Below are positions 35,457 through 46,521 of a stretch of DNA of 64,000 nucleotides, in pieces. Made by a program: the position numbers and the translations under genes. Below the pieces are notes generated by a model. The model ran no database searches and was not told the origin of the DNA. It saw nothing but the letters and a program-made list of their open reading frames with translations. Positions within the stretch are counted from its first letter, which is position 1; every line of letters starts with the position of its first letter. Source of the DNA: Geomonas propionica (lineage in GTDB: Bacteria; Desulfobacterota; Desulfuromonadia; Geobacterales; Geobacteraceae); assembly GCF_016458235.1 (NCBI RefSeq), contig NZ_JAEMHK010000014.1, positions 1 to 64,000 on the forward strand, given 5' to 3'.

Positions 35457-36506
35457 CTACACGTGTTTCTCCGTTGTCAGTCTGCGGGGTCCATTCATGC
35501 GTATCGCGGCCGCGAACTCCATCCAGAAGATGAGATAGATGGAAATCATCAGGGAGAGCCCGATATTGGCGTTCTCCGGGCCAAGGGCCTTGGTGAGTAT
35601 CGGGGAGGCGAAACCGGCGCCAAGGGTGCCGGTGGCCCGCTCCAGCAGGTAGAAGACGGGGAGGGTGATCAGGGTCCCCGCGAACATGATGGCGATGCCG
35701 CGTCCCCGTTTCACCCAGTACTTGGGCGAGAAGCCGAACATCCGCATGAATATCACCACCAGGATGATCCAGACCGAGTAGTCCACGGCTGCATCGGGAA
35801 GAGCGAGCTTGTTCTTGACCAGGGCCACCTCGAGGATAGTGACCGCGAAGAGCAGCACGAACATCCAGTTGAACTTCTCATTGGCCTGGGTCTGCCAGTT
35901 GCGGCTGTCAGGAGCGGCGGTCTCGCGCATGGAGTGGTTCGGTGTCCCCAGCGCGGAGAAGAGAATGGCGAACCAGATTCCCGCGTTATGGAACAAGAGC
36001 GAGGCGTGGTTGCCCGCCACGTTGGCGATGCGGGACATGGGATCGCGGGCGAAGTCGGCGGCGATCCGCATCAGAAACAGGTTCACGATCACCGAGCACA
36101 TGATGATTACGGTCAGGGTGAAGATGCGCCGCGGCAGGAGGTATGGGTCGATTCGGTCCGGGAATCCCAGGATGAAAGCGAACCAGATCAGGTACATGAT
36201 GAGGGGGATACCCAGGCAGATGCCGTAGACCGAGTTGCCGGCGAAGTCGCCGTTTTGCGCGTAGATGATGTACTTTTCGTCGTTGTCCGGGTCGGTGTTG
36301 GCCGCCTGCACCACTTCCTTGGCCACCTTCTTCACGTGGGGGAGAAGACCCATGCCGTACCAGCCATGGTCGCCCTGCGAGGTGTCCACCACCCAGTACT
36401 GGTCCCCCATCATCTCGTCGAGCCCCTGGAAGATGCGCAGGGAAAAGGTCGCGCAGAGGACGACGACCAGTAAAAGAAGTATCACGTTTGACAGTTTCAT
36501 CGGCAT
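35457..36506 (-). CDS. Polytopic membrane protein of unknown function (about 8 helices)
   Basis: 349 aa, family not recognised. One helix near the N-terminus (about 7-26), a 70-residue outside domain with conserved-looking GDQYWVVDTSQGDHGWYGM and a run of charged residues, then seven further helices up to residue 340. There are no Cys pairs or heme-ligand signatures, and two interior sites combine His with Arg/Asp (FARDPMSRIANVAGNHASLLFH). It could be a channel, transporter or quinone-interacting subunit. It is the third and largest gene of an operon with a sigma-54 promoter and next to a tandem-Cache sensor kinase system, so it is likely made on an extracellular organic signal. Confidence 0.55.
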   Translation of the reverse strand: MPMKLSNVILLLLVVVLCATFSLRIFQGLDEMMGDQYWVVDTSQGDHGWYGMGLLPHVKKVAKEVVQAANTDPDNDEKYIIYAQNGDFAGNSVYGICLGIPLIMYLIWFAFILGFPDRIDPYLLPRRIFTLTVIIMCSVIVNLFLMRIAADFARDPMSRIANVAGNHASLLFHNAGIWFAILFSALGTPNHSMRETAAPDSRNWQTQANEKFNWMFVLLFAVTILEVALVKNKLALPDAAVDYSVWIILVVIFMRMFGFSPKYWVKRGRGIAIMFAGTLITLPVFYLLERATGTLGAGFASPILTKALGPENANIGLSLMISIYLIFWMEFAAAIRMNGPRRLTTEKHV

Positions 36507-36538
36507 GTGATGTTCCTCCTAATCGGCGCCAGGCGCTG

Positions 36539-36790
36539 TTATTCCTTGTGGGTGGTCCAGAACATGGAGACGGCGTTGGCGGCGAAGAGGCCATAGAGCC
36601 ACATGGTGTTCCAGGCAGGCCCGGACCAGTGGCTGCCGCGACCGCCACCGACCACGCCGGAGGCGATGACGATGCCGATCATGGCGGTGAAGGCTACCAT
36701 GGCGACGGCGCGCAGGATGGCAGAGTTGCGCCAGGTGTGCCGCTCCAACTCCTCAAGCCTCGAGAGCAGTTCAAGTTCTTTTTCACTCAT
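36539..36790 (-). CDS. Small two-helix membrane protein in the sigma-54 operon
   Basis: 83 aa, unknown. A charged N-terminal helix (MSEKELELLSRLEELERH) is followed by two membrane helices (about 25-47 and 60-78) and a GGGRGSHWSG loop. Size and position suggest a small subunit of the 349-aa membrane protein, much as DUF485 and DUF4212 accompany symporters in this window. The coupling is inferred from the 32-base gap and shared promoter only. Confidence 0.6.
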   Translation of the reverse strand: MSEKELELLSRLEELERHTWRNSAILRAVAMVAFTAMIGIVIASGVVGGGRGSHWSGPAWNTMWLYGLFAANAVSMFWTTHKE

Positions 36791-36858
36791 CGCCGTTCTC
36801 CTTTTCCATAGTAGTGCAGTGCTGCTTTGATTCGTCCCCGCCCGGCTTCACCCGTCGG

Positions 36859-37056
36859 CTACACCAGGCAGAGGTTGGAATCGAGTTGCCCGGCCGGGAC
36901 CCGGTCGGACAGCTCCTGGTATTTGAGGCACTCCCTGTGACGGCAACTGCAGAAGGTGATGATCTGCTTGACGTCGTGCGGCGAGATGTAGCCGCACCCC
37001 ACGTCGCAGTAATCATCATTTTTGCCGAAGAAGGGGCAGACCGTCGCTTGCTGCAT
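36859..37056 (-). CDS. Small cysteine-rich protein, first gene of the sigma-54 operon
   Basis: 65 aa, unknown. Seven Cys in the pattern C-x9-C-x3-C-x14-C-x-C-x4-C-x19-C, with two His, can bind Zn or an FeS cluster. No signal peptide is present, so it is probably cytoplasmic. The conserved-looking segment KNDDYCDVGCGYISPHDVKQ precedes a CSCRHRECLKY block. It starts about 40 bases behind the predicted transcription start of the operon. A metal or redox sensor or an assembly factor for the membrane genes that follow are possible roles; nothing in the sequence decides. Confidence 0.65.
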   Translation of the reverse strand: MQQATVCPFFGKNDDYCDVGCGYISPHDVKQIITFCSCRHRECLKYQELSDRVPAGQLDSNLCLV

Positions 37057-37107
37057 AGGACCTCATACCTTTTTACAACGTAAAGAAAGGGTGACGTAAA
37101 CAGTGTT

Positions 37108-37124
37108 AGCAACTGGCGTACCAA
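37108..37124 (-). promoter_or_regulatory. Sigma-54 promoter for the unknown membrane operon
   Basis: On the minus strand, TTGGTACGCCAGTTGCT matches YTGGCACG-N4-TTGCW with one mismatch in the -24 box and exact GG-N10-GC spacing. Transcription would start near 37097, about 40 bases before the first start codon. Confidence 0.75.
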
Positions 37125-37360
37125 TTTGGCGTTTACCGGCAAATGGGTTGCAAAACAACGGAATACCAGAGGGTTGCGAGGTGTGACTTAGCGGGGGTGG
37201 GCGGCGGCGAGCGGGACGCTTTTGCAGAATCGCGAAGAAAGATTAAAGGGTGGCGACGCAGGAGTTAACTTTTCCCGCTGGGGGTGACTCGGAGCTGGCA
37301 GCGTTAAAATGGTGGTAAAACGGGTGGTTACGTGTCAAGGGGCGTGTAGTGCGGCTGCAT

Positions 37361-37408
37361 TTGCAAGCCTGCAAGGGGGGGAGTCCCGTTTTTTGCATTG
37401 CTGCAAAA
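37361..37408. promoter_or_regulatory. Two palindromic enhancer-type sites TTGCA-N4-TGCAA
   Basis: TTGCA-AGCC-TGCAA (37361-37374) and TTTTGCA-TTGC-TGCAAAA (37391-37408) have centres 32 bp apart, three helical turns, so both face the same side. They lie 240-300 bp upstream of the sigma-54 promoter and directly behind the NtrC-type regulator gene, as expected of its enhancer. A weaker relative, TTTTGCAGAATCGCGAAG, is at 37220-37237. The rest of the 376-bp gap 37057-37432 holds no gene. Confidence 0.65.
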
Positions 37409-37432
37409 GCGGGCGTCACTTTGGTGAGGGCG

Positions 37433-38815
37433 TTAGCTGTTGTACTCGTCCTTCCTGATGCCGTATTTCTTGATCTTGCGGTAGATGGTGGCCATGTTGG
37501 CACCGGCCTCCTTGGCGGCCGCCTCCACGTTGCCCTGGTTCTTGCGCAAAAGCCCCCTCAGGTACTCGGTTTCAAAGCGCATCAGCGCCTTGGAGTATTC
37601 CCCCTCCTCGGAGAGCGCCTCGCCGGCGGTTTCCGTGGGAACCACCTCGATGAACTGGGACAGCACCGGCAGGGTGATGTAGTCGCTGCTCTCCATGGCG
37701 ATGCAGGCCTCGATCACGTTTTTGAGCTGGCGGATGTTGCCCGGCCACGGGAATTCCACCGCGGCCTCCATGGCGTCGTGGGTAAGCCCTTTGATGTGGG
37801 TGCCGAACTTGGTGTTCTGCAGCGAGATGAAGTGTGCCGCCAGGAGGGCGATGTCGTCCCTGCGCTGGCGCAGCGGGGGGAGGTGGATGTTGACCACGTT
37901 CAGGCGGTAGTAGAGGTCCTCGCGGAACTCTCCCGCCTTCACCCCCTGCTTCATGTCGGCGTTGGTCGCGGAGAGGATGCGGACGTCGACCTTGGTCGGG
38001 GTGGGGTCGCCCAGCCGGTTGAACTCCTGCTCCTGGAGAAAACGCAGCAGGGTCTTTTGCACGGTCATAGGGAGGTTGCCCACCTCGTCCAGAAAGAGGG
38101 TGCCCCCGTCGGCGGTCTCCAGGAGGCCGCGCCTGTTCTCGGTGGCGCCGGTGAAGGCGCCCTTCTTGTAGCCGAAGAGTTCGCTTTCCAAAAGGGAGGC
38201 GGGGAGGGCGCCGCAGTTGATGGCGACGAACTTCTTCTCCTTCCTGGGGGAGTTGTAGTGTACCGCCTGCGCGATCAGTTCCTTGCCGGTTCCGGACTCG
38301 CCGGTGATGAGCACGGAGGTGTCGCGCACGGCCAGCTTCTCGACCCGCTCCAGCACCTCCTTGAGCGCGGTGGAGGCGCCGATGATGTTGCCGAAGTTGA
38401 AGCGCCCGACCAGCTCCTCGCGCAGCTCGCGGTTCTCCTCCATGAGGCGGGTGTGCTGCAGCGCGTTCTTGACCCGGTACAGCAGTTCCTCCGGTTCGAA
38501 CGGCTTGGTGAGCATGTCATAGGCACCCTTCCGCAGGGCCTGGATGGACATCTCCACGGTGGCGTAGGCGGTCACCATGATCACCGGTATGGCGGGGTCC
38601 TTCTGCTTCACCTTCTGCAGCAGCTCGAGCCCGTCCATCCCCGGCATCTTGATGTCGGTGACCAGGAGATCCCACTGGCCGGCCTGGAAGCTCTCGGCGG
38701 CTTCGAAGCTCCTGGTGAACGCGGAGACCGCATAACCGTTATCGGAAAGGACCGCCTCCATCATCCGGCACAGCCCCTCCTCGTTATCCACCAACATCAC
38801 CCGTTTTTTGGTCAT
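37433..38815 (-). CDS. NtrC-family sigma-54 response regulator
   Basis: 460 aa. Receiver domain (about 4-120: LVDNEEG, LLVTDIKMPGMDG, MLTKPF), AAA+ domain (about 140-380: Walker [15 protein letters not shown] loop in GYKKGAFTGATENRRG, Walker B TLFLDEVGN, arginine finger) and a Fis-type helix-turn-helix at the end (VEAAAKEAGANMATIYRKIK). All parts needed to drive sigma-54 are present. It is co-transcribed with the tandem-Cache kinase 37 bases upstream. The downstream gap holds palindromes and a sigma-54 promoter, so the neighbouring unknown operon is the obvious target. Confidence 0.95.
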   Translation of the reverse strand: MTKKRVMLVDNEEGLCRMMEAVLSDNGYAVSAFTRSFEAAESFQAGQWDLLVTDIKMPGMDGLELLQKVKQKDPAIPVIMVTAYATVEMSIQALRKGAYDMLTKPFEPEELLYRVKNALQHTRLMEENRELREELVGRFNFGNIIGASTALKEVLERVEKLAVRDTSVLITGESGTGKELIAQAVHYNSPRKEKKFVAINCGALPASLLESELFGYKKGAFTGATENRRGLLETADGGTLFLDEVGNLPMTVQKTLLRFLQEQEFNRLGDPTPTKVDVRILSATNADMKQGVKAGEFREDLYYRLNVVNIHLPPLRQRRDDIALLAAHFISLQNTKFGTHIKGLTHDAMEAAVEFPWPGNIRQLKNVIEACIAMESSDYITLPVLSQFIEVVPTETAGEALSEEGEYSKALMRFETEYLRGLLRKNQGNVEAAAKEAGANMATIYRKIKKYGIRKDEYNS

Positions 38816-38852
38816 GGACCTACTCCGTCAGCCGCGCGGGGGCGGCGGTAAT

Positions 38853-40823
38853 TCAATAGTATTCATCCCTTTTCAAGGGAAGGCGCACCTCGACCGTGGT
38901 CCCCGCGCCGATCGTGCTCTCTATGCCGATCTTGCCGTGATGCTGCTCCACGATCTGCCTGGTGATGGCAAGCCCCAGCCCGGTCCCCTTCACCTTGGTG
39001 GTGAAGAAGGGCTCGAAGATCTTTTCCATGTGCTCGGGCGAGATCCCTGCGCCGTTGTCGCGGAACTTGAGGCTCACCCACTCCTCGCCGCCGGCCTCGG
39101 TGCTGACCACCAGCTCGCCACCTTTTTGCATGGCCGCCCCCGCATTGAGGATCAGGTTGATGGCCACCTGGCGCAGTTGGTCGCCGTCCACCATGATGGG
39201 CGGCAGGGTGTGGTCGAAGCTCTTTTTCACGCTGACGTGGTGCATGTCGGTGTGGTTGGCGGCGAAGTCGACGATCTGTTCCAAAAGCTCGTTGATGTCG
39301 GTCTCCTCAAGCACCGGCTGCGGCGTCCGGGCGTAGGAGAGGAGATCCTGGACGATCTTCTTGCAGCGCTTGCTCTCGCGCTTGATCTCGTGGATGAACT
39401 TGTAGTTGGGATCCTCGGGCGTGAGCTTGTTCTCGATGTAAGCCGCGTAGCCCAGGATGACCCCCAGCGGGTTGTTGATCTCGTGGGCGACCCCCGAGGA
39501 GAGGACGCCGAGCGAAGCCATCTTCCCCTGCTGGGCGAGATTTGCCTCTAACTCTTTGTTGTGCTTGATGATCCTGGTCATCCGGTTGAAGGCGTGGGCC
39601 AGTTCGCCCAGTTCGTCCTCGGAGTCGACCGGCATGGTCTCGTCCAGCCGTCCCTGTTTGACCCTGCGGATCACCTCGATCATCCGGCTGATCGGCTCGG
39701 TCATCACGCGCGAGGCGAGCAGCACCATGAACACCGACAGCACCGAGATCAGGATGGTGAGCACCACCATGCTCTCCAGGATGCGCCCCTTGATGGCGTT
39801 GGCCTCCTGGTAGAATTCCTCCTCGTAGGAACCGACCGCCACGATCCAGTTCCAGGGCTCGAAGTACTCGTAGCGCACGATCTTCATGCGCGGCGCCTCC
39901 TCCCCCTTGTTCTTCCAGGGGTAGCGGATCCAGCCGTTTTTGCGCTCGCACATCTCCTTGATGAAGTGCTGGCCGTTGGAGTCCTGGGCGTTGAGGAAGT
40001 TCCTCCCCTCGCCGGTGGGGTGGATCATGAAGTTGCCGGAGCTGTCCATGGCGTAGATGTAGCCGGTCTTGCCCACCTTCTTGCTCTTGATCTTTTCCTT
40101 GAGGGCCTCAAAGGAGCGCCGCTCGAAGGCGAGGTCCTCGTAGGTCTCCTCGAGGTAGCCGCCGGCGGCGATGATCCAGTCCCATTCCTTGAAGTAGCGG
40201 TAGGCAACCACCTTCTTCCTGAGCGACTTGTCGCCCAAGGCCGCGTTCTTCCAGGGGTAGACGATGTAGAGCACCTCGCCCGGCTTGGCGCGGTGCGCCT
40301 TCTCGATCATCTCCTTGATGAAGTAGCGGCCGGTCTCGTCCCGGCTCTCGGAGACGTTGGTCCCCTCCTGGGCCACGTGAACCTTCAGCTCGCCGCGGCT
40401 GTTCATGGCGTAGATGTAGCCGGTCTTGCCGACGTTCACCTTGAGGAGCGCGCTTCTCGCCTCGTGCATGGCGGTGGCCAGGTCCATGCGTCCGGACTTT
40501 TGCAGGTTGTGCTGGCTCTTGACCACGTTGTAGGCCAGTTCGCTCACCGTGCTCAGCTCTTCGTGGAAGCTCTTTTCCTTGTCCTGCTTGTAGACCTGGA
40601 ACTGCTGATAGTGGGAGTTCAAAAGGTCGACCGTGAAGGAAGCCATGTGCTGCAGGTCGTCCTTGCTGGTCTGGGTGATGCCGAGATAGGCCTGCTTGGT
40701 GGAGATGTAACCGATGATGCCCCCCACCAGGAAGATGGGGATGATCACCAGGGGGAGCACCAGTACCACCATTTTCCAGCGCAGTTTCAGGTTCTTTATG
40801 AAGTTGAAGAGATATCTCTGCAC
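38853..40823 (-). CDS. Sensor histidine kinase with two tandem Cache domains
   Basis: 656 aa. Membrane helix about 20-42, a large periplasmic part (about 45-340), helix about 345-368, HAMP (about 370-425), HisKA with HEINNPLGVILGY, and HATPase (DNGAGI, GTGLGLAITRQIV). The outside part has two similar Cache_2-type copies: VGKTGYIYAMNSRGELKVHV ... WDWIIAAGGYLEETY and VGKTGYIYAMDSSGNFMIHP ... WNWIVAVGSYEEEF. Cache_2 pairs of this sort commonly bind short organic acids such as acetate, propionate or pyruvate. The partner regulator follows at 37 bases. The neighbouring transporters support an organic-acid signal. Confidence 0.93.
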   Translation of the reverse strand: MQRYLFNFIKNLKLRWKMVVLVLPLVIIPIFLVGGIIGYISTKQAYLGITQTSKDDLQHMASFTVDLLNSHYQQFQVYKQDKEKSFHEELSTVSELAYNVVKSQHNLQKSGRMDLATAMHEARSALLKVNVGKTGYIYAMNSRGELKVHVAQEGTNVSESRDETGRYFIKEMIEKAHRAKPGEVLYIVYPWKNAALGDKSLRKKVVAYRYFKEWDWIIAAGGYLEETYEDLAFERRSFEALKEKIKSKKVGKTGYIYAMDSSGNFMIHPTGEGRNFLNAQDSNGQHFIKEMCERKNGWIRYPWKNKGEEAPRMKIVRYEYFEPWNWIVAVGSYEEEFYQEANAIKGRILESMVVLTILISVLSVFMVLLASRVMTEPISRMIEVIRRVKQGRLDETMPVDSEDELGELAHAFNRMTRIIKHNKELEANLAQQGKMASLGVLSSGVAHEINNPLGVILGYAAYIENKLTPEDPNYKFIHEIKRESKRCKKIVQDLLSYARTPQPVLEETDINELLEQIVDFAANHTDMHHVSVKKSFDHTLPPIMVDGDQLRQVAINLILNAGAAMQKGGELVVSTEAGGEEWVSLKFRDNGAGISPEHMEKIFEPFFTTKVKGTGLGLAITRQIVEQHHGKIGIESTIGAGTTVEVRLPLKRDEYY

Positions 40824-41001
40824 TGCTCCCCCGGAAAAATCCGTTTTCTTTTTGCGCTATTTCCTAATTCTCTTTAACTGGACAGTGCCGCATTCTGCTT
40901 TATGATTACTGGCTTTGCGATTGCCAAACAGCTTTTTGCAAATGCTGATGGTAGAGTAACCGCGATACTACCGTATACGGTGAGGGAAATGCCAGTCCTT
41001 T

Positions 41002-41025
41002 TTTCGCAATTCTGCAAAAAAATGA
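41002..41025. promoter_or_regulatory. Imperfect palindrome TTTTTTCGCAATTCTGCAAA before the DUF2156 gene
   Basis: Its complement reads TTTGCAGAATTGCGAAAAAA, close to TTTTGCAGAATCGCGAAG at 37220. It lies between the divergent kinase and DUF2156 genes, ahead of a TATACT -10 box at 41027. The same regulator may act here. Confidence 0.4.
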
Positions 41026-41059
41026 GTATACTGACACAGATTTTTCCCGGGAGAGACAG

Positions 41060-41965
41060 ATGGAGATTCCACGTTACCCACAAAGCCGCGGCATCGACTT
41101 GCAGGACAAGCCACTGTTGGACGTGCTTTTCGCCGAGTTGCAGCCCCGCGTCTCGGAACTGACCTTCGCCAACCTGTACCTGTTCCGCAAGGTGCACGAG
41201 TACCGACTGACGCTTGTGGGCGACGCGGTGGCGGCTCTCGGGCGCGGCTACGACGGCTCCGCCTACTTTCTCACTCCCTTTGGCGGCGACATCGCCGCGG
41301 CGACCCGGGAGTTGCTGGACCAGGGGCTTACCCTGTACGGCGCCGACGACGGCTTCCTCACCCGTTACCTGGACGGGGGGGAGGGCGTGGAGGCGACCGC
41401 GGATCGCAACAATTTCGACTACCTGCACCTGAAAGAAGAGATGGCGCAGTTAAACGGCAAGCAGTACCACAAGAAGAAAAACCGGGTGAACTACTTCCTC
41501 AACCGGCACCGGCACCAGGTGGAGATACTGAACGACGGGCACCTGCCCGGGGCGCTCGCGCTCCTGGAGGAGTGGGGGCGGGTCAGGACGGAGATCGTGC
41601 CGCGGGGGCTGGGAGAGGGTGGCTCGGTGCAGGGGGAGATCGAGGGGACGGCGGAGGCGCTCAGGCTGCACCGCGAGCTGGGGCTGTCCGGGGTGGTGAT
41701 CCTGGTGGATGGCGCCGTGCGGGGCTTCGCGCTCGGGGAGCGGCTGAACCGGGAGACGGCGGTGTGTCACTTCGAGAAGGGAGATCTCTTCATGGAGGGG
41801 CTGTACCAGTTGCTGGACCGGGAGTTTTCCCGGCTTTTGTTCACCGAGTGCACCTACCTGAACCGGGAGCAGGACCTCGGTGAGGAGTCGCTGCGACAGG
41901 CGAAGCTTTCTTACCATCCGGTGGAGATGGTGGTGAAGTATCGGGTGAGGAAGGGCAGGGGCTAG
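41060..41965 (+). CDS. DUF2156 (MprF/GNAT-like acyltransferase) protein
   Basis: 301 aa, soluble. Two GNAT-type halves are expected for DUF2156, the domain found as the catalytic part of phosphatidylglycerol lysyltransferase (MprF). Recognisable blocks are SELTFANLYLFRKVHEYRL, GKQYHKKKNRVNYFL (the KxNxxN region) and SYHPVEMVVKYRVRK at the end. Stand-alone forms are common in anaerobes, with unknown aminoacyl or acyl acceptors. It is divergent from the sensor kinase and shares a putative operator with that system. Its stop codon lies in a heptamer run and overlaps the convergent selU end by four bases. Confidence 0.82.
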   Translation: MEIPRYPQSRGIDLQDKPLLDVLFAELQPRVSELTFANLYLFRKVHEYRLTLVGDAVAALGRGYDGSAYFLTPFGGDIAAATRELLDQGLTLYGADDGFLTRYLDGGEGVEATADRNNFDYLHLKEEMAQLNGKQYHKKKNRVNYFLNRHRHQVEILNDGHLPGALALLEEWGRVRTEIVPRGLGEGGSVQGEIEGTAEALRLHRELGLSGVVILVDGAVRGFALGERLNRETAVCHFEKGDLFMEGLYQLLDREFSRLLFTECTYLNREQDLGEESLRQAKLSYHPVEMVVKYRVRKGRG

Positions 41966-41981
41966 GGGCTGGGGGGTAGGG
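41959..41981. repeat. Short heptamer run (GGGCTAG type) at the DUF2156/selU junction
   Basis: GGGCTAG GGGCTGG GGGGTAG in tandem covers the stop codons of both convergent genes; it matches the heptamer at 53912 and 56303. Confidence 0.6.
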
Positions 41982-42999
41982 CCAGCCGCGCGGCCAGGAC
42001 CTTTTCCAACTCTTCGGCCGCCCGGTCGAAATCCTCCATGTCGAGGTTGAAGTCCGCTTCCCAGGTCCGGTTCTTGTAATACACCTTGTCGTAGTAGTCG
42101 CAGACCAGCCCGGTCATGAATTCCTTCATCTCCCAGCGCTCGAGGTTTTCCGCCAGTTCGTCGCACCGCTTTCCACCCAGCTTCTTCCTGATGCGCTGCA
42201 GGGCGACGCCCATCTCTTCCTTGTATTCGGGGAGGCCATATTCCTCGATCAGCCTGCGCACCCGGGTCTCCAGGCTAGCGTGGCACCACACCCGGACCCC
42301 CTGCGCCATCTTCTGGTAGAAGTCCCCGGGCAGAGAGACGCGGCCGATGCGCTCGCTTTCCCCTTCCAGGATCAGCGGTTGCCCCGCCGGCGCCTTGCGA
42401 ATCGCGTCCCACAAGAGGGTTTCGAAGCGCTTCTGGGTGAGATCCTGGTTCAGACCGAGTTGGCCGAAGGCGGAACCGCGGTGACAGGCGAGCCCTTCCA
42501 GGTCGAGCACCGAGTTGCCCCGCTCCTTGAGGCGCTGCAACAGCGTGGTCTTGCCGATGCCGGTCATGCCGTGCAGCACGACGAGCGGTGTCTTGGGCAG
42601 GTAGGGCGTGAAGTACTCGCCGACCACGTGGCGATAGCTCTTGTAGCCGCCGATCAGCTGGGTCGCTTTCACCCCGGCGAGATCGAGGATCGAGGTGACC
42701 GTCTTGCTGCGCAGCCCGCCGCGCCAACAGTAGACCAGAACGGGACGGCCGGCAGCGCTGTCGGCGATCTGCCGCACCATCTCGGGGAAGCGGTGCGCGG
42801 TCAGTTCCAGCCCGCGCCGGCGGGCAGCGTAGGGGCCCTGCTCCTTGTGCAGGATGCCGATCTCGACCCTTTCCTCGTTGTCCAGCAGCGGAACGTTGAT
42901 CGCACCGGGAATATGGTCTTCCAGGTATTCCAGGGGGGAACGGACGTCCACCAGCAGGTGGCTGTCCAGAAGTTCTTCGTTGAATGGGGTTGTTTCCAC
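41962..42999 (-). CDS. selU: tRNA 2-selenouridine synthase
   Basis: 345 aa from a GTG start preceded by AAGGAG. SelU (MnmH, YbbB) replaces sulfur by selenium at the wobble 2-thiouridine of some tRNAs, using selenophosphate via a geranylated intermediate. The N-terminal rhodanese domain has the catalytic Cys91 in VYCWRGGLRSKT, and the second domain has a P-loop GMTGIGKTTLLQRL for a nucleotide or prenyl-PP handling role. Both are complete. With tRNA-Sec in the same window it shows a selenium-using organism. It is convergent with the DUF2156 gene. Confidence 0.96.
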   Translation of the reverse strand: METTPFNEELLDSHLLVDVRSPLEYLEDHIPGAINVPLLDNEERVEIGILHKEQGPYAARRRGLELTAHRFPEMVRQIADSAAGRPVLVYCWRGGLRSKTVTSILDLAGVKATQLIGGYKSYRHVVGEYFTPYLPKTPLVVLHGMTGIGKTTLLQRLKERGNSVLDLEGLACHRGSAFGQLGLNQDLTQKRFETLLWDAIRKAPAGQPLILEGESERIGRVSLPGDFYQKMAQGVRVWCHASLETRVRRLIEEYGLPEYKEEMGVALQRIRKKLGGKRCDELAENLERWEMKEFMTGLVCDYYDKVYYKNRTWEADFNLDMEDFDRAAEELEKVLAARLALPPSP

Positions 43000-43089
43000 G
43001 TACAGGGGCTCCTTTTTGGCGGGCTCATTATAAAGACGCGCCGCCGTGATTGCAACAACCAGGGCGAATAATTCCACCGAGGGAGGGGG

Positions 43090-43204
43090 CTGGCTCCGCC
43101 AGGTGCCTGTCCCCTTTGGGTTTTCTCCACTGCCTGGGTAAGTGGCGCCAGCGGAATGTAGCGTTCCGCTAGAGGGACGGGCACCTAACGGAGCCAGTCC
43201 CTTC
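43090..43204. repeat. REPIN-like inverted repeat element upstream of secA
   Basis: Arms GGCTGGCTCCGCCAGGTGCC (TGTCCC follows) and GGGACGGGCACCTAACGGAG (CCAGTCCC follows) are complementary over about 26 bp with two or three changes. The middle contains a second hairpin (AGCGGAA...TTCCGCT). The 115-bp size and two-ended form are typical of REPIN/MITE elements. It fills most of the 424-bp gap 43000-43423. Confidence 0.8.
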
Positions 43205-43423
43205 TGCTACCACCGCCCTCTCCAGAGAGGTAGGTATGAGGGGAGGGGGGCGGAACAGTTGTCACGGTCAGGCTTCTACTGGTGCTTCTGGTTCACTCAC
43301 ACTCTTTTCTAGGGGGGCGCAAATGGCTCATAGCAGGCGCCTTTTCAGTTGAGGGTTTCTCACTTTTGTGGTAGCGTACACTGTTTTTTTTATCCTGTTT
43401 TTACTGCTAAGGAGATTTCATAG

Positions 43424-46306
<2,883 letters not shown>

Positions 46307-46313
46307 AGAGGCC

Positions 46314-46505
46314 GTTCAACGTTCAACGTTCGACGTTAAAAAACGCAATCTGCGATCTAACGGGCGTGGTGACTTGCCATGTCCGGTTGCCGCAGCTGCA
46401 GCGTGGTCGGACATAGAACGTGAACGGTAACTGTTACGTCCCCCGTACCGGGGTGGCGGCCGCAGGCACGTAGCTCCCTCGAACATTGAACGTTGAACGT
46501 TGAAC
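46314..46505. repeat. Inverted pair of tandem heptamer arrays (GTTCAAC / GTTGAAC)
   Basis: Left array: GTTCAAC GTTCAAC GTTCGAC GTT (46314-46337). Right array: GAACATT GAACGTT GAACGTT GAAC (46481-46505), its complement. About 145 bases lie between. The element occupies the whole secA-argJ gap and has the same build as those at 28766 and 53912. Confidence 0.85.
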
Positions 46506-46521
46506 CGTTTTTGGAGGTTCC

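Noticed and set aside
40909-40924. Sigma-54 promoter before the DUF2156 gene (TGGCTTTGCGATTGCC)
   Set aside because: Has GG-N10-GC and TTGC but lacks the ACG of the -24 box; a TATACT -10 box nearer the gene is at least as likely.
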